The position numbers were made by a program, and so were the translations under genes. Positions 1 through 13,588 of a stretch of DNA of 64,000 nucleotides are shown one piece after another. A model generated the notes under the pieces. The model saw only the letters and a list, made by a program, of their open reading frames with translations, made no database searches and was not told where the DNA came from. Each line of letters opens with the position of its first letter. The stretch's first letter is position 1. The stretch covers positions 473,111 through 537,110 of the forward strand of contig NW_004797502.1 of the NCBI RefSeq assembly GCF_000002075.1, read 5' to 3'. This DNA is from Aplysia californica (lineage: Eukaryota > Mollusca > Gastropoda > Aplysiida > Aplysiidae).

Positions 1-2961
1 ACAAAGGATAGCAGAGAAAACTGTACACAAACCGGCAGTAGGGCAACGGGAAACCACTGCTGTAATATCCCAAGAATAGTCATGGAAAAGTCAGATAACA
101 GCGTTAAGGGGGTTCATGATCCAGCTCTGAACTCCCCTCTCGGTAGGGACCGCCACGGGCAGCAGGTGGCGCCCGATCGTCATCCAGCTACCGGCTGCAA
201 AAATAAGCAACTTAACATAGCCACATGGAATGTGAGAACAATGTACCAGAAAGGCAAATTAGATTATATTATAGAGCAGGAAATGGACAGAATGAAGCTA
301 AATTTTATGTTAGGCCTTTCAGAAGTTAGATGGGAGGGGGCAGGCTTGATTAAAAGAGGATCCAAAACAATTGAATATTCGGGAGGAAAAACCCATGAAA
401 GAGGAGTCTGAATTTTATTTGACGAAGAAACAGCAAAGAGCATCAAAGGATTTAGGGGAGTGTCAGATAGAGTCATCGTGGCAAAATTAGAGGGAAAACC
501 TTTTGACATAGGTGCCTTCTAAATATATGCACCAACATCAGAGCACGACAACGAGGAAATGGCGATTTTATATGAAGACCTTGATAAGGCAATGAAACAG
601 TTAAAATCAAAAGATGTAAAGATAGTCATGGGAGTCTTTAATGCCAAAGTAGGAAGTATTCGTATAGAAGATATAGTTGGGCCATGAGGACTGGGTAAAG
701 ATGATGAACGAGGGGAACGACAGGTAGAATGGAGCAGAGAAAATAATTTTATGATATCAAACACCTGGTATGAAAATCACCCAAGAAGACGATACACTGG
801 GAAGAGTCCTGGCGATAGAAGTAGAAATCAAATTGACTTCATACTTATTCAGAAACGTTTTAGAAATACAATTAAATCATCAAAATCACTGCCGCCAGGA
901 GCAGAATGTGATAGTGACCATGTACCAGTCATGTGTAAAATGAGGGTAAGACTGAAGAAACTAAAAAAGTCAAAGTACCAACCAAAATTTGATATGGTCT
1001 TTGAAAGACAAATCAAGATCTGAAAGAACGTTTCTCCATAGATGTAAGCAATAAATTTCAAGCTTTGGAAAACATTACTAAATCGGAAAAACTATGGAGG
1101 AAAATGAAAGACTCAGTAATGGAAGCTGTGAAAGAAAATATCCCCCCGAAAACTAAAAAAGCTAATAAAAAATGGATGAACCAGGACATACTAAAACTAA
1201 TGGAAGAGAGAAGAAAGGTAAAATCAAATGTGGAAAAGTACAACATCTTAAACTGGAAAATAAAGAAAAAATGTAACGAAGCAAAAGAAACATGGATAAA
1301 TGATCAGTATCAACAAATAGAGAAAAACCAAAACAAAGACAGCAACTACATGCATTCCAAAATCAAAGAAGTAAGTGGGATAAAAGGATGCTCAAATACA
1401 GGATGCATCAGATCAAGAGGAGGAGATATTTTAATGGACAACGGGGATGTCTTAAACAGATGGTAAGAATACATAGAAGAACTTTTCAAAGATAATATAG
1501 GAGAAAACCAGGTAAAAAAAAAGAATGAAATAAATGGACCACCAATACTAAAAGCAGAAGTACAAACTGCCATTAGGAAAATGAAACTAGGAAAAGCCAC
1601 AATGCCAGATAATATTCCAGTTGAAGTAATTGTCTCGCTTGAAGAACTAACAAAATAACAACAATGCTATTTATAACAGCGGTGAGATCACAGAAGATAT
1701 GACAAAGTCAGTTTTTATAGCTTTACCTAAAACACCAGGTGCCACTGGGTGTGATATGCTTAGAACAATTAGCCTTAAGAGTCATTTTTTACAAAAATAT
1801 TGCTGCGAATAGTAATTGGAAGATTGAGAAAAAGTGTAAGACCAGAGATATGTAAAACGCAATTCAGCTTTGTTCCTGACAAGGGCACCAAAAATGCTAT
1901 ATTCACCTTAACAATGTTAATGGAAAGATTATTGAAGCACAGAAAGGTCTGTATTTACGCTTCATAGATTATTCAAAGGCGTTCGATAAATTAGACACGA
2001 TGAGCTATTTAAAATACTGAAAAAGCTAGACATAGATGAAAAAGATCTAAGAATTATCTAGAATTTGTACTGGGACCAAAACGCTAACGTGTACAGTGAA
2101 ACAATCCTTAGAAACATAGAAGAATGTCCAGTTCTCAAAGTAAATGGAGAAAAGATTAATAACATCAGGTATGCAGATGACACAGTTTTGATACCAGGCT
2201 TAGAAAAGGGCCTTCAACTGCTTCTGGATACTGTTGTAACAGAAAGTGAACGTAAAGGATTAGTGTTGAATGTAAAGAAAACAGAATGCATGGCAATATC
2301 CAAAAAAGCAGCAAAGCTTTGTTGTAATCTCATTAGCAAAGGTGAAAAGATCAAACAAGTCCAACAGTTTAAATATCTAGGATATATGATAACATCTGAT
2401 GCCAAATGTTCCACAGAAGTAAGACGGAGAATTACAATGGCTAAGGCTAGTTTCAATAAAATGAGCCCAATCCTGAAAAATAGAAACATCTCAATGAACA
2501 CCAAAATGAAAGTTCTGAAATGCTATGTTTTGTCAAACCTTCTATATGGCTGTGAATGCTGGACAATCACTAAAGACAGTGAAAATAAAATAGAAGCAAC
2601 AGAAATGTGGTTTCTTAGGAGACTGTTAAGAGTATCGTGGAAGGAAAAGAAATCAAATGAGGTAGTGCTTGATGAGGCCCACGTGGGACGCTCAATGTTA
2701 AAAACAATCAGGAAACGACAAACCCAGCTTTTGGGACACATAAATAGACATAAGGGTCTTGAACATCTAGCTCTCACTTGCAAAATTGAGGGCAAGCGAG
2801 GCAGGGGAAGGCCCAGAACAACATACTTGCGGAACCTAAACAAATGGGTAACAGGGAAAGATCAGAGAAACGTGGCTTTTTTTTAGAGCATCCGAGCAAA
2901 GGAATGAATGGAGAACCATGATCGCCGATGTCTGTCGCACATCTGGCACTGGATGATGATG
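1..2961 (+). mobile_element. Degraded LINE with endonuclease and reverse transcriptase (RTE-like)
   Basis: An ATG at 82 opens an apurinic-type endonuclease reading (IATWNVRTM, GLSEVRW, later SRNQIDFILI and SDHVPVMC up to about 960). The same frame is broken by in-frame stops near 409, 520 and 685. The reverse transcriptase half is frameshifted, but 2065-2886 reads INNIRYADDTVLI, holding the YADD active site, through to GKRGRGRPRTTYL. The 3' end is a GATGAT microsatellite at about 2953-2968, the usual tail of RTE-type elements. The type resembles ORFs often annotated as craniofacial development protein 2-like in animal genomes. It is not functional. Two shorter 3' copies lie at 39450 and 54765. 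Confidence 0.85.
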
Positions 2962-3036
2962 ATGATATTATATATATATATATATTAATGTTGCTGTTGT
3001 TTTTGTTGTTATTACTGTTGTTGTTTGTGGTTGTGC

Positions 3037-3067
<31 letters not shown>

Positions 3068-3171
3068 GTTTGAGGTGAGAGGAGAGCAGGAGATATTATA
3101 TAATATATTATATTAAATTATGTATAATATATATACATATATATATATCTCTAGAGGTCCACATATATATT

Positions 3172-3261
<90 letters not shown>

Positions 3262-3277
3262 AGAATATACTACATAT

Positions 3278-3440
3278 TGGGGTGCCTTGATAGTCGAAGC
3301 AGACCTTGTGCTGTTGAAGCTAGAGAGGTGAGCAGAGTAAGTCTGATTCCCTGTAAAGACTTCTCTGTTGACACCCACTCCTTGGCGCTCATATGACCTT
3401 ATGCAATTTACGAGCGCCGTAAAAACCCCTATTAAAAAAA
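3278..3440 (+). repeat. Dispersed repeat, short copy
   Basis: Holds the TTGATAGTCGAAGCAGACCT to GCGCTCATATGACCTTATGC part of the repeat at 6115 and 25130, following an (AG)n tract. Confidence 0.7.
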
Positions 3441-3943
3441 TAATAATAATATTAATAACTTTCCCCATCGAGCCTCGGTGTCACATAAACTTCCGCCTGC
3501 CGGCTTAGCTGCCTGTTCGCGTGAAACGTACTCTAGGACGAGAAAAGCCGAACGAAATTCACAGTTGCGACCGGCAAAAATGAACTTACTGACCTTATCA
3601 GATTTGATTTTTGAAATAGTCGAGCACTTTATGTACTTTCCCAGGTCTTCCAGGTTTTTCCCCGCAGCAGTTTACAGGTTTCCTCAAATTCCCGGGCCAT
3701 TCCCGGGTCTCGGCGATTTTTATCAAATTCCAGGGTAATCCCCGGGATTCCCGGGGCCTGGAAACTGGCAGTCACCCTGCTAGAAGCTTACGTAAGAATA
3801 TGTTATCAGAGCGAGGTGTCTAGTGGTCGAGTGAGTACATGTAGTGAGTAGTGAGTTTTGAGATCTAACTAAAAAATAATGTCCTGCAGATATCGGTGAC
3901 ACGAGGTTTAGATGGGTTGTCACTGGAGTGTGTGCTTGAGCAG

Positions 3944-4377
3944 TAGTGCTGGGCAGCACCGGCGAATCCCAGTGCCGGTCCTTTCCGGGCACTGGGTGTC
4001 GAGAACCTCCGATCGGTACCGGTACCGGTACTGCTTTGCATGCAGATTTTTTAAAATAATTATCGCAGATAAAAAGTACACATGTATTTCATTTTCGGAA
4101 TCAGCGTATCAAAATTAGCAAAGTGTCTCACGTAGAACTGTTTTTTAAGGTCAGTTTTGAATCTGAAGTCATGTATCAAGGTCATCCGCTGCGTTGTGCA
4201 TCTGACGTCACACCAGGTAGGCCTACACACTGCACACTTCCAGGGTCCGGTTTAAAAAAAACCCGCTGGTGTCGGCTCCTTCCCAGAGCCGGTAATGGAG
4301 GCCAAGTGCCGGTACTGACACCTCCTCCGGTAAAACCGGGAGTTCCGGTACTGGGTACCGGTACCTGCCGAACCCTA
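3944..4377. mobile_element. hAT-like non-autonomous DNA transposon
   Basis: The ends are TAGTGCTGGGCAGCACCGG and the complement of ACCTGCCGAACCCTA. A perfect 8-bp target duplication TTGAGCAG flanks it (3936-3943 and 4378-4385). The subterminal GGTACCGGTACC motifs give a high GC content compared with the surroundings. Confidence 0.88.
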
Positions 4378-4544
4378 TTGAGCAGTGCACGATAACCCTA
4401 GCCACAAAAAGTAAACAAAACAAAAACTAAAAACTAAAAAGAAAAGAGAACAGGGCGCTGCACAGTCGCGACCAGCTATGGCACGTGCGTAAAACTGTTC
4501 TGCATTGGTATAATAATTATTGTTTTTTTGGTATTCTTAGAGTA

Positions 4545-4720
4545 CAGCAGAGGCTGCTTAAACCGAAATATATGCGGGGCCACCGTATTTTCATCGGTTC
4601 AGCCGGGTTTGGGCTTTAGAGAGGTTGCTCAAATAGAAGAAATTAAATCTCCGATTTTATCTTCTTTCAGTTTACCGCTTTTTTCGGATTAACCGTGTTC
4701 GGTCTAAATGGACTCCGCAG
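4545..4720. mobile_element. TA-flanked inverted-repeat MITE
   Basis: Left end CAGCAGAGGCTGCTTAAACC and right end complement CTGCGGAGTCCATTTAGACC, each bordered by TA. It is 176 bases and non-coding, and is related in style to the elements at 33905 and 47576. Confidence 0.65.
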
Positions 4721-5527
4721 TATAGTTGTGTGTGTAATTATTTATGCAGGCCCTATTTACTTTGCCATCGTAACCCAAATTTACCCATGGTGGACAAATA
4801 AGTGTAATTTATTTTAATTCATTTACTTCCTAGTGTGCTACTTCCTCGATGCCTACCAGCATATTACTGAGGGTCCTGCATGATGGCAACTGAGGTAGTG
4901 GTGTGCCTCCTGTCGTTGGACTAACACGGCAAACAATGACAGAAACATAATAATTATATAGATCTAAGTCTAAGCCCCTAGTCGCTCGATCATCCTATGA
5001 ACAAAATAAAATAAAATGCAATAGGATTAGCTTTAAAAATTTAAGGCCCCCCATAACAAGCGGGAGACATCTTGACCTGAAATAAATGCAACAATGTGTG
5101 CGGGGGGAGGGGGGTGAGAGAGAACAAATTGAAAGCAAAAAATATTTAACACACATAACAGATTATTGCTATAGATCTGCTATAGTACGTGTATCAGTAG
5201 GCCTAGGGCAGGCCACGTGGGTGCATGTCAAGACAGTGCCTAGTTCCTACAGCTATTGCTATTTATTTCTGATTTTAAAAAACGTGCCGGATTCAAATCT
5301 GAGCCGCCAAAGATTTTCTTGGAAAAGCATTCGGCCTCTAGATATCTATCCTAGGAATGCCAAGGGGCGTTTAGAGCTAGATCTATAGAGCTAGATCAAT
5401 TATATTACAGTTTGCATTTTTTTTCCTTCGTTCTTGTGACTGATCCGTCAACGATCTTTCTAAGTAAGCAATTATCTCGGTTTTGGCATGTTTATGACAT
5501 GACGTGTCCACATTACTGTTTGTTTTC

Positions 5528-5560
<33 letters not shown>

Positions 5561-5849
5561 TTGTTTTTGTCCCTCAGCCCTTGACACTGGTCTTTCTAAG
5601 GAAACTATGTTTATAGTCGTGACTTGAGAGGGCATGCCTACGTTATCTTTGTGTGTGTGTAGGGGGGGGGGGGGTCCTAAGCCCTCGAAACTGATCTTTC
5701 AACGGAAACTGTGTTTATGAGTCGTGACTTGATAAAGGCATGCCTGTAGCATGTCGTGTAACGTTATCTCCGGGATGGGGAGGAGGGGGGGGGGGGGTCG
5801 TAAGACCTCGACACTGGTTCGTTTAAAATGAGATAACTCTATGGTTCTT

Positions 5850-6062
5850 CTACACCAACGTCTGTGGTGTAGCGATAAAGCGCTTCACTGTCGCAACCAG
5901 GACACTTAAATTCGATTCCCGACGGGTGAGAAATGTTTTATTGAGTATCTCGCTCGGTCTTTCTCCTGGGATGTTGTATTCCTTCTCAACCCGGGTCGGG
6001 TATCCGCCTCTTAAAGGGTCTAAATTGTGTCGATGGGGGACGTAAAAATATGTACATTTCAA
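5850..6062 (+). mobile_element. tRNA-like SINE (family B)
   Basis: Head GTCTGTGGTGTAGCGATAAA, box B-like AAATTCGATTCCC, then GAGTATCTCGCTCGGTCTTT and a GGCGTAAAAA-type end. Many copies of this family occur in the window. Confidence 0.75.
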
Positions 6063-6114
6063 ACAGATTGTTTGGTCTTTCTATGAAAACATAGAGGAAG
6101 TAAATTGCCCGTGC

Positions 6115-6520
6115 ATGTGTACCCCCCGGGGGGTGCCACTGACTGAAGTGTCTTTAGGCCATTCCCAAAAAGGGAGGGGGGGCATTTTTCGTTCTAGTGC
6201 ACATTAGAATTGTAATTGGGCTGATCCAACAATGTCATGCTCATAACTGTGCCTGAACTATCTACAGGGAACTGCTGCTTTTTCTTTCCTAATCCTTACT
6301 ATCGTCATTTTCCTGTACTCCTTTTGTATGTTTGACACTCTCTTGTGACCCGCTATTTCCGGGGTGCCTTGATAGTCGAAGCAGACTTTGTGCTGCTGAA
6401 GCTAGAGAGGAGAGCAGAGTAAGTCTGATTCCCTGTAAGGACTTCTCTGTTGACATCCACATCTTGGCGCTCATATGACCTTATGCAATTGCGAGCGCCG
6501 TAAAACCTCTATCAAAACTA
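6115..6520 (+). repeat. Dispersed repeat, copy of 25130-25500
   Basis: Same order of blocks: CCACTGACTGAAGTGTCTTT, GGGGTGCCTTGATAGTCGAA, GATTCCCTGTAAGGACTTCT and the GCGAGCGCCGTAAAACC tail. Confidence 0.75.
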
Positions 6521-6937
6521 AACTTGCATGTGTACAAATCCTGTCCATAATTTCAATTTTGACTTCCTTGTTATACTCCTAATAAGATACATCGTTTGTA
6601 CCTTTGGATCAAGGAAGGTGTATTTTTGTGCCTAACTATTTCACAGGTGTGGCAGGGACATTTTCTGTGGAAAGATATTTTGAAATTTGAATTTTGCCCG
6701 GGTGGCGGCCTTAGAGTAAGATCTAAGCTTTTACGGTTGTCAACTACCGTGCGTAACGACCACCGAGATTTTTCGTCTTTATCCAAGAAGACAAAGTGCT
6801 CGATAATCTTGTTTACCAACCTTGGGGGACGGAGAATGAGTCGGCAAAATTTTTTTTTATCATTTTCTTTAAAATTCATTTATTTTATATTAATTTTTAT
6901 ATTCATATATATATACATATATATATATATAAACAAA

Positions 6938-7028
<91 letters not shown>

Positions 7029-7444
7029 TACACACACACATAATAAACATAAGTACAGTCAAACCCCGCTATACCGCCTACCTTAGGACGAGCATGAAGT
7101 TGGTGGTACAGAGGCGCTAGCAGTATAAAGTATAAAGAATTAGCAACGATTACCATATAGACTAGTGGTACGGTACACTGATTTATAGACAGACGAGGGA
7201 CAAATTGTTGCAAGCCTTACCTTATGTAGATGTGTCATGCGCGATTGCCATGGAAAAAAACGAGTAGAACAACAATTATTACATGTGCACAGCGCCAGCT
7301 GAACTTAACACAAATTTTAATTGAAAATTTGTGCCGAAAATAAGAACTGTTCAATGCTATAGGCTACATGTATCAAAAACCCTGTAGATAAACCTTTAAA
7401 AGTTTGCATCCGACGCTCGTCAGTCATCGGACTTGAGCGTGAGT

Positions 7445-7542
7445 CATAGAGTTACCTCCTTTTAAACTATAGTGTACATCTATGGCGTGAGTAGTGAGTC
7501 TCATTGATGTACACTATAGGTTTAAAAGGAGGTAACTCTATG
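7445..7542. repeat. Long near-perfect hairpin
   Basis: Left arm 7445-7480 (CATAGAGTTACCTCCTTTTA onward) pairs with right arm 7506-7542 over about 36 bases with one bulge and a 25-base loop. Confidence 0.85.
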
Positions 7543-7757
7543 GTGAGTCTTTACAATAAGAGAAACTATACGTTTTCGTTTCCTAAATCCTTTCCAATTT
7601 TTTAATATTCATAATCAGTGCTTTAAAATGACAGATCATCTTAAACCGAAACAAAACTGAGGCGCCCCCTCATTGCCAAATATTATAATTCTATCGGCGA
7701 CACGTAGTACTCAAGGGGTGTGGATTTGCGCTGAAATATCGGTGCTACGCTCAGAAA

Positions 7758-7829
<72 letters not shown>

Positions 7830-8279
7830 TACACCGGCATGGGCATATTTTTTTTCACTTTCGGTTTCACTTCTGAAATCATCTGCTGAAGTCACACCTG
7901 CCATGAATGAGTAATAATTTAGTATTCCTCGAAACCGGTACTGAAAGAGAAACACAATTTATGTAGAACCGATAAAACATCGGTGTAACTTCAGACAAGG
8001 TAGTCACAGAGTAGCAGTGTGGCAATGGTTCGACAAGACCTTCACACGTGAAGTATTTTGTGCAGAGGTAAGAGATCGTGACCTCTGTGCTTTCTTGTCT
8101 TATCTCCATTTTTAAAAAAATTGAAAATATGACTTAAGCTCACTCTTTGTTATAAACTGTTTTCACTGTTATTAAAAATGAAGATAGGACAAGAAAGCAC
8201 TGAGGTGTGTGTGTGGGTGTGTGTGGATGTGTTTCCGTGTGTGTGTCTGTGTGTGTCTGTGTGTGTCTGTGTGTTTGTC

Positions 8280-8331
<52 letters not shown>

Positions 8332-8396
8332 GATGTGTTTCTCTGTGTGTTTCTCTGTGTGTCCGTGAGTGTGTGTGTGTGTCTTTGTGTGGCAAG

Positions 8397-8450
<54 letters not shown>

Positions 8451-9492
8451 TTCACTAGCAGGGGCGAAGCGTCTATATAATCAAATAATCACTGCTTCCC
8501 TTCCTAATTTTGAAACATTGTCGCTGTCAAATTCATCCTTAAACGTAAACCTCTTAAATTAAATGTAAAAAGACGTTCGTAATCAACAATGAACAGAATG
8601 CCTAACATTCAAAACGGTTTCACGGCCACAGAAATAGCCTCCTCACCCCTCTCGGGTCACTCCATAAGCAGTGGCAAGCTTTGATTAAGTAAGCTTAAAG
8701 TGAGTCTGGAAGAGTCGACCAATAGAGTTGAAGAGAACATGTACATAACAGTCCAAGCTATTTCATTGCCACGGGCCACATATACACTGTTCACCCCTTT
8801 GGGGCCACAGATATAATCAATCTCAAGCCCTGATTATGTATGCTAACTAACGCTGGTCGAGTCTACCTCACAAAATTAAATGTGAGGGGAACTAACTCCT
8901 AATAATCTCTGGACTGCTGTGTGTGCTTGTTTTTTTCCTCGACTTTTTACCGTCCTATAATCAGATCGTGACCTCGATTATGACACCAGCTCCTGGCCGC
9001 GAAAGGCTAACAAAAACAGCCAAATGTGAAATTTAAAAAATGATAATTGTCATGTTCTACCAAAGAGTTAGACTTACTGGTAGATCTATAACATATAGAT
9101 CTAGTACTGACATCTCTGCTTCTTTGCTTTGTATTTATGTATTCACATCTAAAGCTAAATTTAATTTTAGTTGAAACTGATATTTAATAAGATACTTTCC
9201 CGATTATTTTGGCGGTTGAACATACAATATGATTCCGGATTTGTTTTTATTCACAACTCAGAGTCGCCGCCTCGAGTAAGATTCTTGTGACAGGCCATAT
9301 CTGGTCCCGTTTCACTTTGATTACCCTGTCAAACAAGTCAGCCTTCGCCCCTGTTCACTAGCATTATCCGTTTAGAGATAGCCGTCCACAATATCCATGG
9401 AAGGATATCTAAAAACTAAGATACGGAGCACTCGAATCAGAAAAATGAAGTTATCAGTGAATGCGCTTGTCACGGTTGATTACGGCTATAGC

Positions 9493-9584
9493 TAGGCGAT
9501 CATATGACCGTCTAGGGCTATAGGGACATCAGTACCCCTGGGGTTGAGACTAGACGGTCATATAATCGATTTATGATCGCCTAG
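9493..9584. repeat. Imperfect inverted repeat
   Basis: TAGGCGATCATATGACCGTC at 9493 pairs with the complement segments at 9550-9584, with about 11 extra bases in the right arm. Confidence 0.65.
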
Positions 9585-9814
9585 GGTTGAGACCTAATCG
9601 GTCTTGATCGGTCATCGATATCGATAAAAGGGACTGTCATGTGGCCAGTTTTGTATCATTTGTGCCTCTCACCCACATCTGTGTCTGTCTATCTTTATCG
9701 CTTTGTCGTTCTATCTCTGTCTCTTTCTCTTTATTGCTCTCTTTCTATCCATCTCTCTTTATCTGTCTCTCTTTCTATCTCTCTCTCCTTCAGTCTCTCT
9801 TTCCCCCCTCTCTG

Positions 9815-9911
<97 letters not shown>

Positions 9912-9928
9912 AATATTTGTGTGTGCGC

Positions 9929-9963
<35 letters not shown>

Positions 9964-11884
9964 CGTCAGGGGTGGCTCGTGGGGCTAAAAAGTGGACGTG
10001 CACAATTAAGCTATCGCATGCTGTAGATAGTCAAGGGCATAGTAAATGAGACGGTGTATAATTTTAGGATCTTTGGGTTGGTGAGGGAGGACCTCGTGCT
10101 TTTATTTTCATTCTTTTTACTTGTCGTTTTGATTTCTAGTATTAAATTTGTTTGTTAGCTAAACATCAATTTTGTTCATCCTGTATTGAAACTGAACTCT
10201 CAAATAATAATTTTCACTACTCCACTACAAAACCATTCAAAGGCACAACTCATAGGACCGTCCCGTTCACCTCCCTCAGGTTAACGGTCACAGAGCCACT
10301 TAAAATAGAGGCAAGACAGACAATGAACAAATCACAATTCACTTGAGCACTCTGTTGGATTGCTCCAGGGCTCACATAATATTTGCAAAGAATAGTGCAC
10401 GGTCTACAGCGTTTATTTTTAGACTGCCTACTGCGGGCTATGTTTTGGCGCTATTCGGCAGGAGCACATTTGAGATGAGCCGTCTTATTAATATTAATTT
10501 ACCGCCAAACTCGCTACGAGTGCCGTCATCGCTTGGGTCATCCACGAGAGCGATTTATAGGTCAGGTTACACTGTTGAATATCCTATTATGTTTAGCTAA
10601 AGTGCGTGGACTTTGGCAAGGCATAGTAGATGTTTTACGGAGCTACAGAAACAGAAATGACTGTTATGGCGCCGATGAGGACCTTGTTTTGATGTACTAT
10701 TTGGCTAGTGTTCGTTTCTGGCTTCTTTTATTTCATTATTGTGGGAGTTTTACGTAATAGAACATTAAAAAAATTTGGGCGGCACTGCACGACCGTGCTC
10801 TATGGAGAGAGAGAGAGAAAGAGAGAGGGAGAGAGAGAGAGAGAGAGAGGGGGGGGGGTTGAAAAAGCACGCGGCAAATACTATTACGTGTATTATGTTA
10901 CACACAAGAGAGCCAGCCATTCGTGACTGTGTCATAATGAATGTGTACAGACATGAGAGCCCAACATACAACTTTAAAAAACAAAACTGTTTTCCCTATG
11001 GTCTGAGAATTCTGCCCTTCTCTTGATTTCACGGGAGCACGCCATCGAACGACGGACTTTTCGCGACCACAGAATTACAAAGTTCTATCTGCCTGTCCTC
11101 AGAGAAAGTTGCATTTGAAAATAGCAAAAGTTGCAAAAAGTTGCAAGAAAAATCAACACAAGTTTCAAGAAAAGTTGCAAGAAAAGTTGCAGGACGTGTA
11201 TAGCTAAAAATGTCATGGAATTATTGGAATACATTGTTGGTATGCTATTTGCAATCAAAGTAACCAACGTGAGTTTTGTTAGATCAAAATCTAAAGTTAA
11301 ATATGAATGTCTACAGTACCAAAAGACAAAACAAAACAAAAACAAACAAAAACCCAACTGCATAGAGGTTGCATGGTGTACAAAAACAGTTTGTCCCCTG
11401 ACACATGCATCAGGTCCTTCAATTTCAACTCCCGCTGACGTTGGGCAGGTGTGACCAGTGTGGTTTAGGGGCTGTTCAAATACAATCTTATTCTTACACC
11501 TTTTCGGGGATTTTTGCCCCCCCCCCCCCCCCCCCAAACCCCCTTTACACTTTTCTTACATTTTCCTCCCCCCGTTTGGCCGAATGAATCACCTTGTTGT
11601 ATAGGATCTTTGCTTCGAACAACGATTTTTTTTTGTAATCGATACTTAATGAATACATGTGTACTTAAACTGACAATGCTTGGCAGAGAACTAGTACTTT
11701 ACTTTGGTACCGTAACCGAAAGCCTGGTCTCTTGTTTCTGCTAATTAATCTAAAACACGTTTATTCGTTTTAGCTTGTTCGATTTTTCACTCTTCATTTC
11801 AGTCTGTATTTCGATTATGTATGACTTTGACTTTATATGTAATTACCTATATAATAATTAACGCCCCCTCGAACGCAATATAGC

Positions 11885-12070
11885 TCATTTAGCAGGCAGA
11901 CTTCCGACCCTGTATGTCAGGACCAACCCGGGCTGAGAGGGATACAAACAGCATCCCAGCTGAAAGCCTGAGATACTTGATAACATTTCTCCCCCCTTGG
12001 GAATAGAACTTTGGTCTCCTGTGAGCGATAGCGAAGCGCCCAACTGCTACACCACAGACGCCGGTCTTAC
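11885..12070 (-). mobile_element. Family B SINE
   Basis: Reverse complement of the family: box B complement near GGGAATAGAACTTTGG and the head complement ACACCACAGACGCCGG at the right. Confidence 0.7.
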
Positions 12071-12177
12071 GACTTAATCGTTCAAAGTATTTCAGAAAAT
12101 AGCCTAAGATCAAAGGAAAGTTGAACAATAATAGATTCGCCGTTCAAAGGTGCTCCTGTTTCATAGACCTTTCCTTT

Positions 12178-12320
12178 GGGGCTATCGTGGTCTACAGGAC
12201 TACAGGTATGGTGTTTGCCTCTCACTCAATAGGTCCTGGGTTCGAAACCTGACAGCGACGGAAAAATTTTTCTAAAGAAAAAAATTCTTCTTACAATTTT
12301 ACAGCCCTCTAAGGCTGCAA
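12178..12320 (+). mobile_element. tRNA-like SINE head
   Basis: GGGGCTATCGTGGTCTACAG and GGTTCGAAACCTGACAGCGA resemble tRNA A and B boxes. The body is short and different from family A. Confidence 0.55.
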
Positions 12321-12474
12321 ACGCACTGGTTTCACTTTCCCCACGTTTTCAACTCTCCGTTTTTGGGAGGGAAAGTCCTGAGTTGATTACACAAACAAAG
12401 CTGTAAAGCAAACACACTGATAGCCTCCATTCTGATTAAGCAATCTTACCGCCGGTTGCAGATAGCCCTGTGTA

Positions 12475-12990
12475 GGCCTTGACTCTTCTTCTTCTTCTTC
12501 TTCTTCTTCTACCCCGTGGTTGGGGCAACCGTTGGGGCACTGCTGCATTGGAAATCAGCTCTCGCCATCTATTTTTGTCCTCTGCTCTCCTCAGATTGTC
12601 ACCCATCGTCTTTCCTGTCCACTCTGTAATGTTGTCCTCCCATCTCCTTCTCTGCCTTTCTCTCTTTCTCTTTCCTTATACGGTTCCTTACAGGATTGTT
12701 TTGGCAAGTCCTATGGATCTTGCGATATGCCCATACCATATTTTTAGTTTTCGTCTCTTCAATGTGGTCAGTAGATCTTCATATTGCCCCACTAAGTTGG
12801 TGATTCTCTTTTGTACTTCAGCATTTGAAACGTGATCTTTGTACGAGATGTCAAGGAGTCTGCGGTAATATCTCATCTCTGTGGTCTGAATCTTTTTCTC
12901 TAATTCTGCTGTTAGTGTCCATGACTCGCAGGCGTTTGGCCTAGCTAGCCTCGAATTACTTCTCCCAAAATCACGAAAGAGTAAGGAATG
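12475..12990 (-). mobile_element. LINE reverse transcriptase C-terminal fragment
   Basis: The minus strand reads ACESWTLTAELEKKI, QTTEMRYYRRLLDISYKDHV and KLKIWYGHIARS, the conserved end of the reverse transcriptase ORF in many invertebrate LINEs, then decays. On this strand its 3' end is a run of GAA triplets (CTT repeats at 12484-12511 on the plus strand). Confidence 0.8.
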
Positions 12991-13060
12991 TGAAGTCAGT
13001 ACGTTTGTGTAGGCCCTAATCAACTCAAACTTTCCCTCCCCAAAACGGAGAGTTGAAGGG

Positions 13061-13588
13061 GGGGCTCTCGTGGCCTAGAGGTTAAGGTGTTGGCCTCTCA
13101 TTCAAAGGTCCCGGGTTCGATTCCGGGTAGCGACCAAAAAATTTTCTTCTCTAAAATTGTCTCCTTTCACATCCTTTCCTGATCTCTAACAATGTTCTGT
13201 TGTCTGCTTTCATTTCCACTTTCTGCCCCCACCCCCACACCTTCTTTGCCCCCTCCTCTGGGCTCCTGACTCTTTCTGCAGCCTTTCTACTGCTACTCCT
13301 TGGCTCCTCCTAACTGCTGTCTTTCTGCCACACCCCTGATCTTCTGGTAGGAAAGATCTACACCTAGCCTTCTCGGACAAGGGCGAAAAATCTCGGAGGG
13401 CCCGTGTGCAAGTTGCGCACGTTAAAGATCCCGTGGTGGTCTAAAATCGATAAGAGTAGGCTTCGGCCGCCATCCGGGCAAAATTCAAAATTTCCTACCC
13501 ACGAAAATGTATTAGGTGTGTCCCGCGGGCTCATATGACCTTATGCAGTTGCGAGCGCCGTAAAACCCTATACTAAACAAACAAACAA
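13061..13588 (+). mobile_element. tRNA-derived SINE (family A), full length
   Basis: The head GGGGCTCTCGTGGCCTAGAG and box B GGTTCGATTCC are well kept. The body has GACAAGGGCGAAAAATCTCG and the tail GCGAGCGCCGTAAAACC. An inverted partial copy follows at 13760. Confidence 0.85.

Larger units (their letters stand above)
2953..11000. repeat. Gene-free stretch with microsatellites
   Basis: Tracts: (AG)n 3181-3260, (AT)n about 6905-7027, (AC)n 7759-7822, GT-rich 8205-8395, (ATC)n 8397-8449, (TC)n about 9790-9908, (GT)n 9938-9962, (AG)n 10806-10850. Apart from the elements listed separately I see no gene here. Open frames in this stretch are low-complexity or lack any recognisable domain. Confidence 0.7.

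Noticed and set aside
9639-10049. Overlapping Ser/Leu-rich and Val/Cys-rich frames
   Set aside because: Produced by (TC)n and (GT)n microsatellites. The same holds for frames at 3151-3468, 6596-7120, 7673-7955 and 8150-8562.
13061-13135. Possible tRNA gene
   Set aside because: A and B boxes are present, but the sequence continues into a repeat body with many copies, so it is a SINE head. The same applies to 28808, 29694 and 48903.
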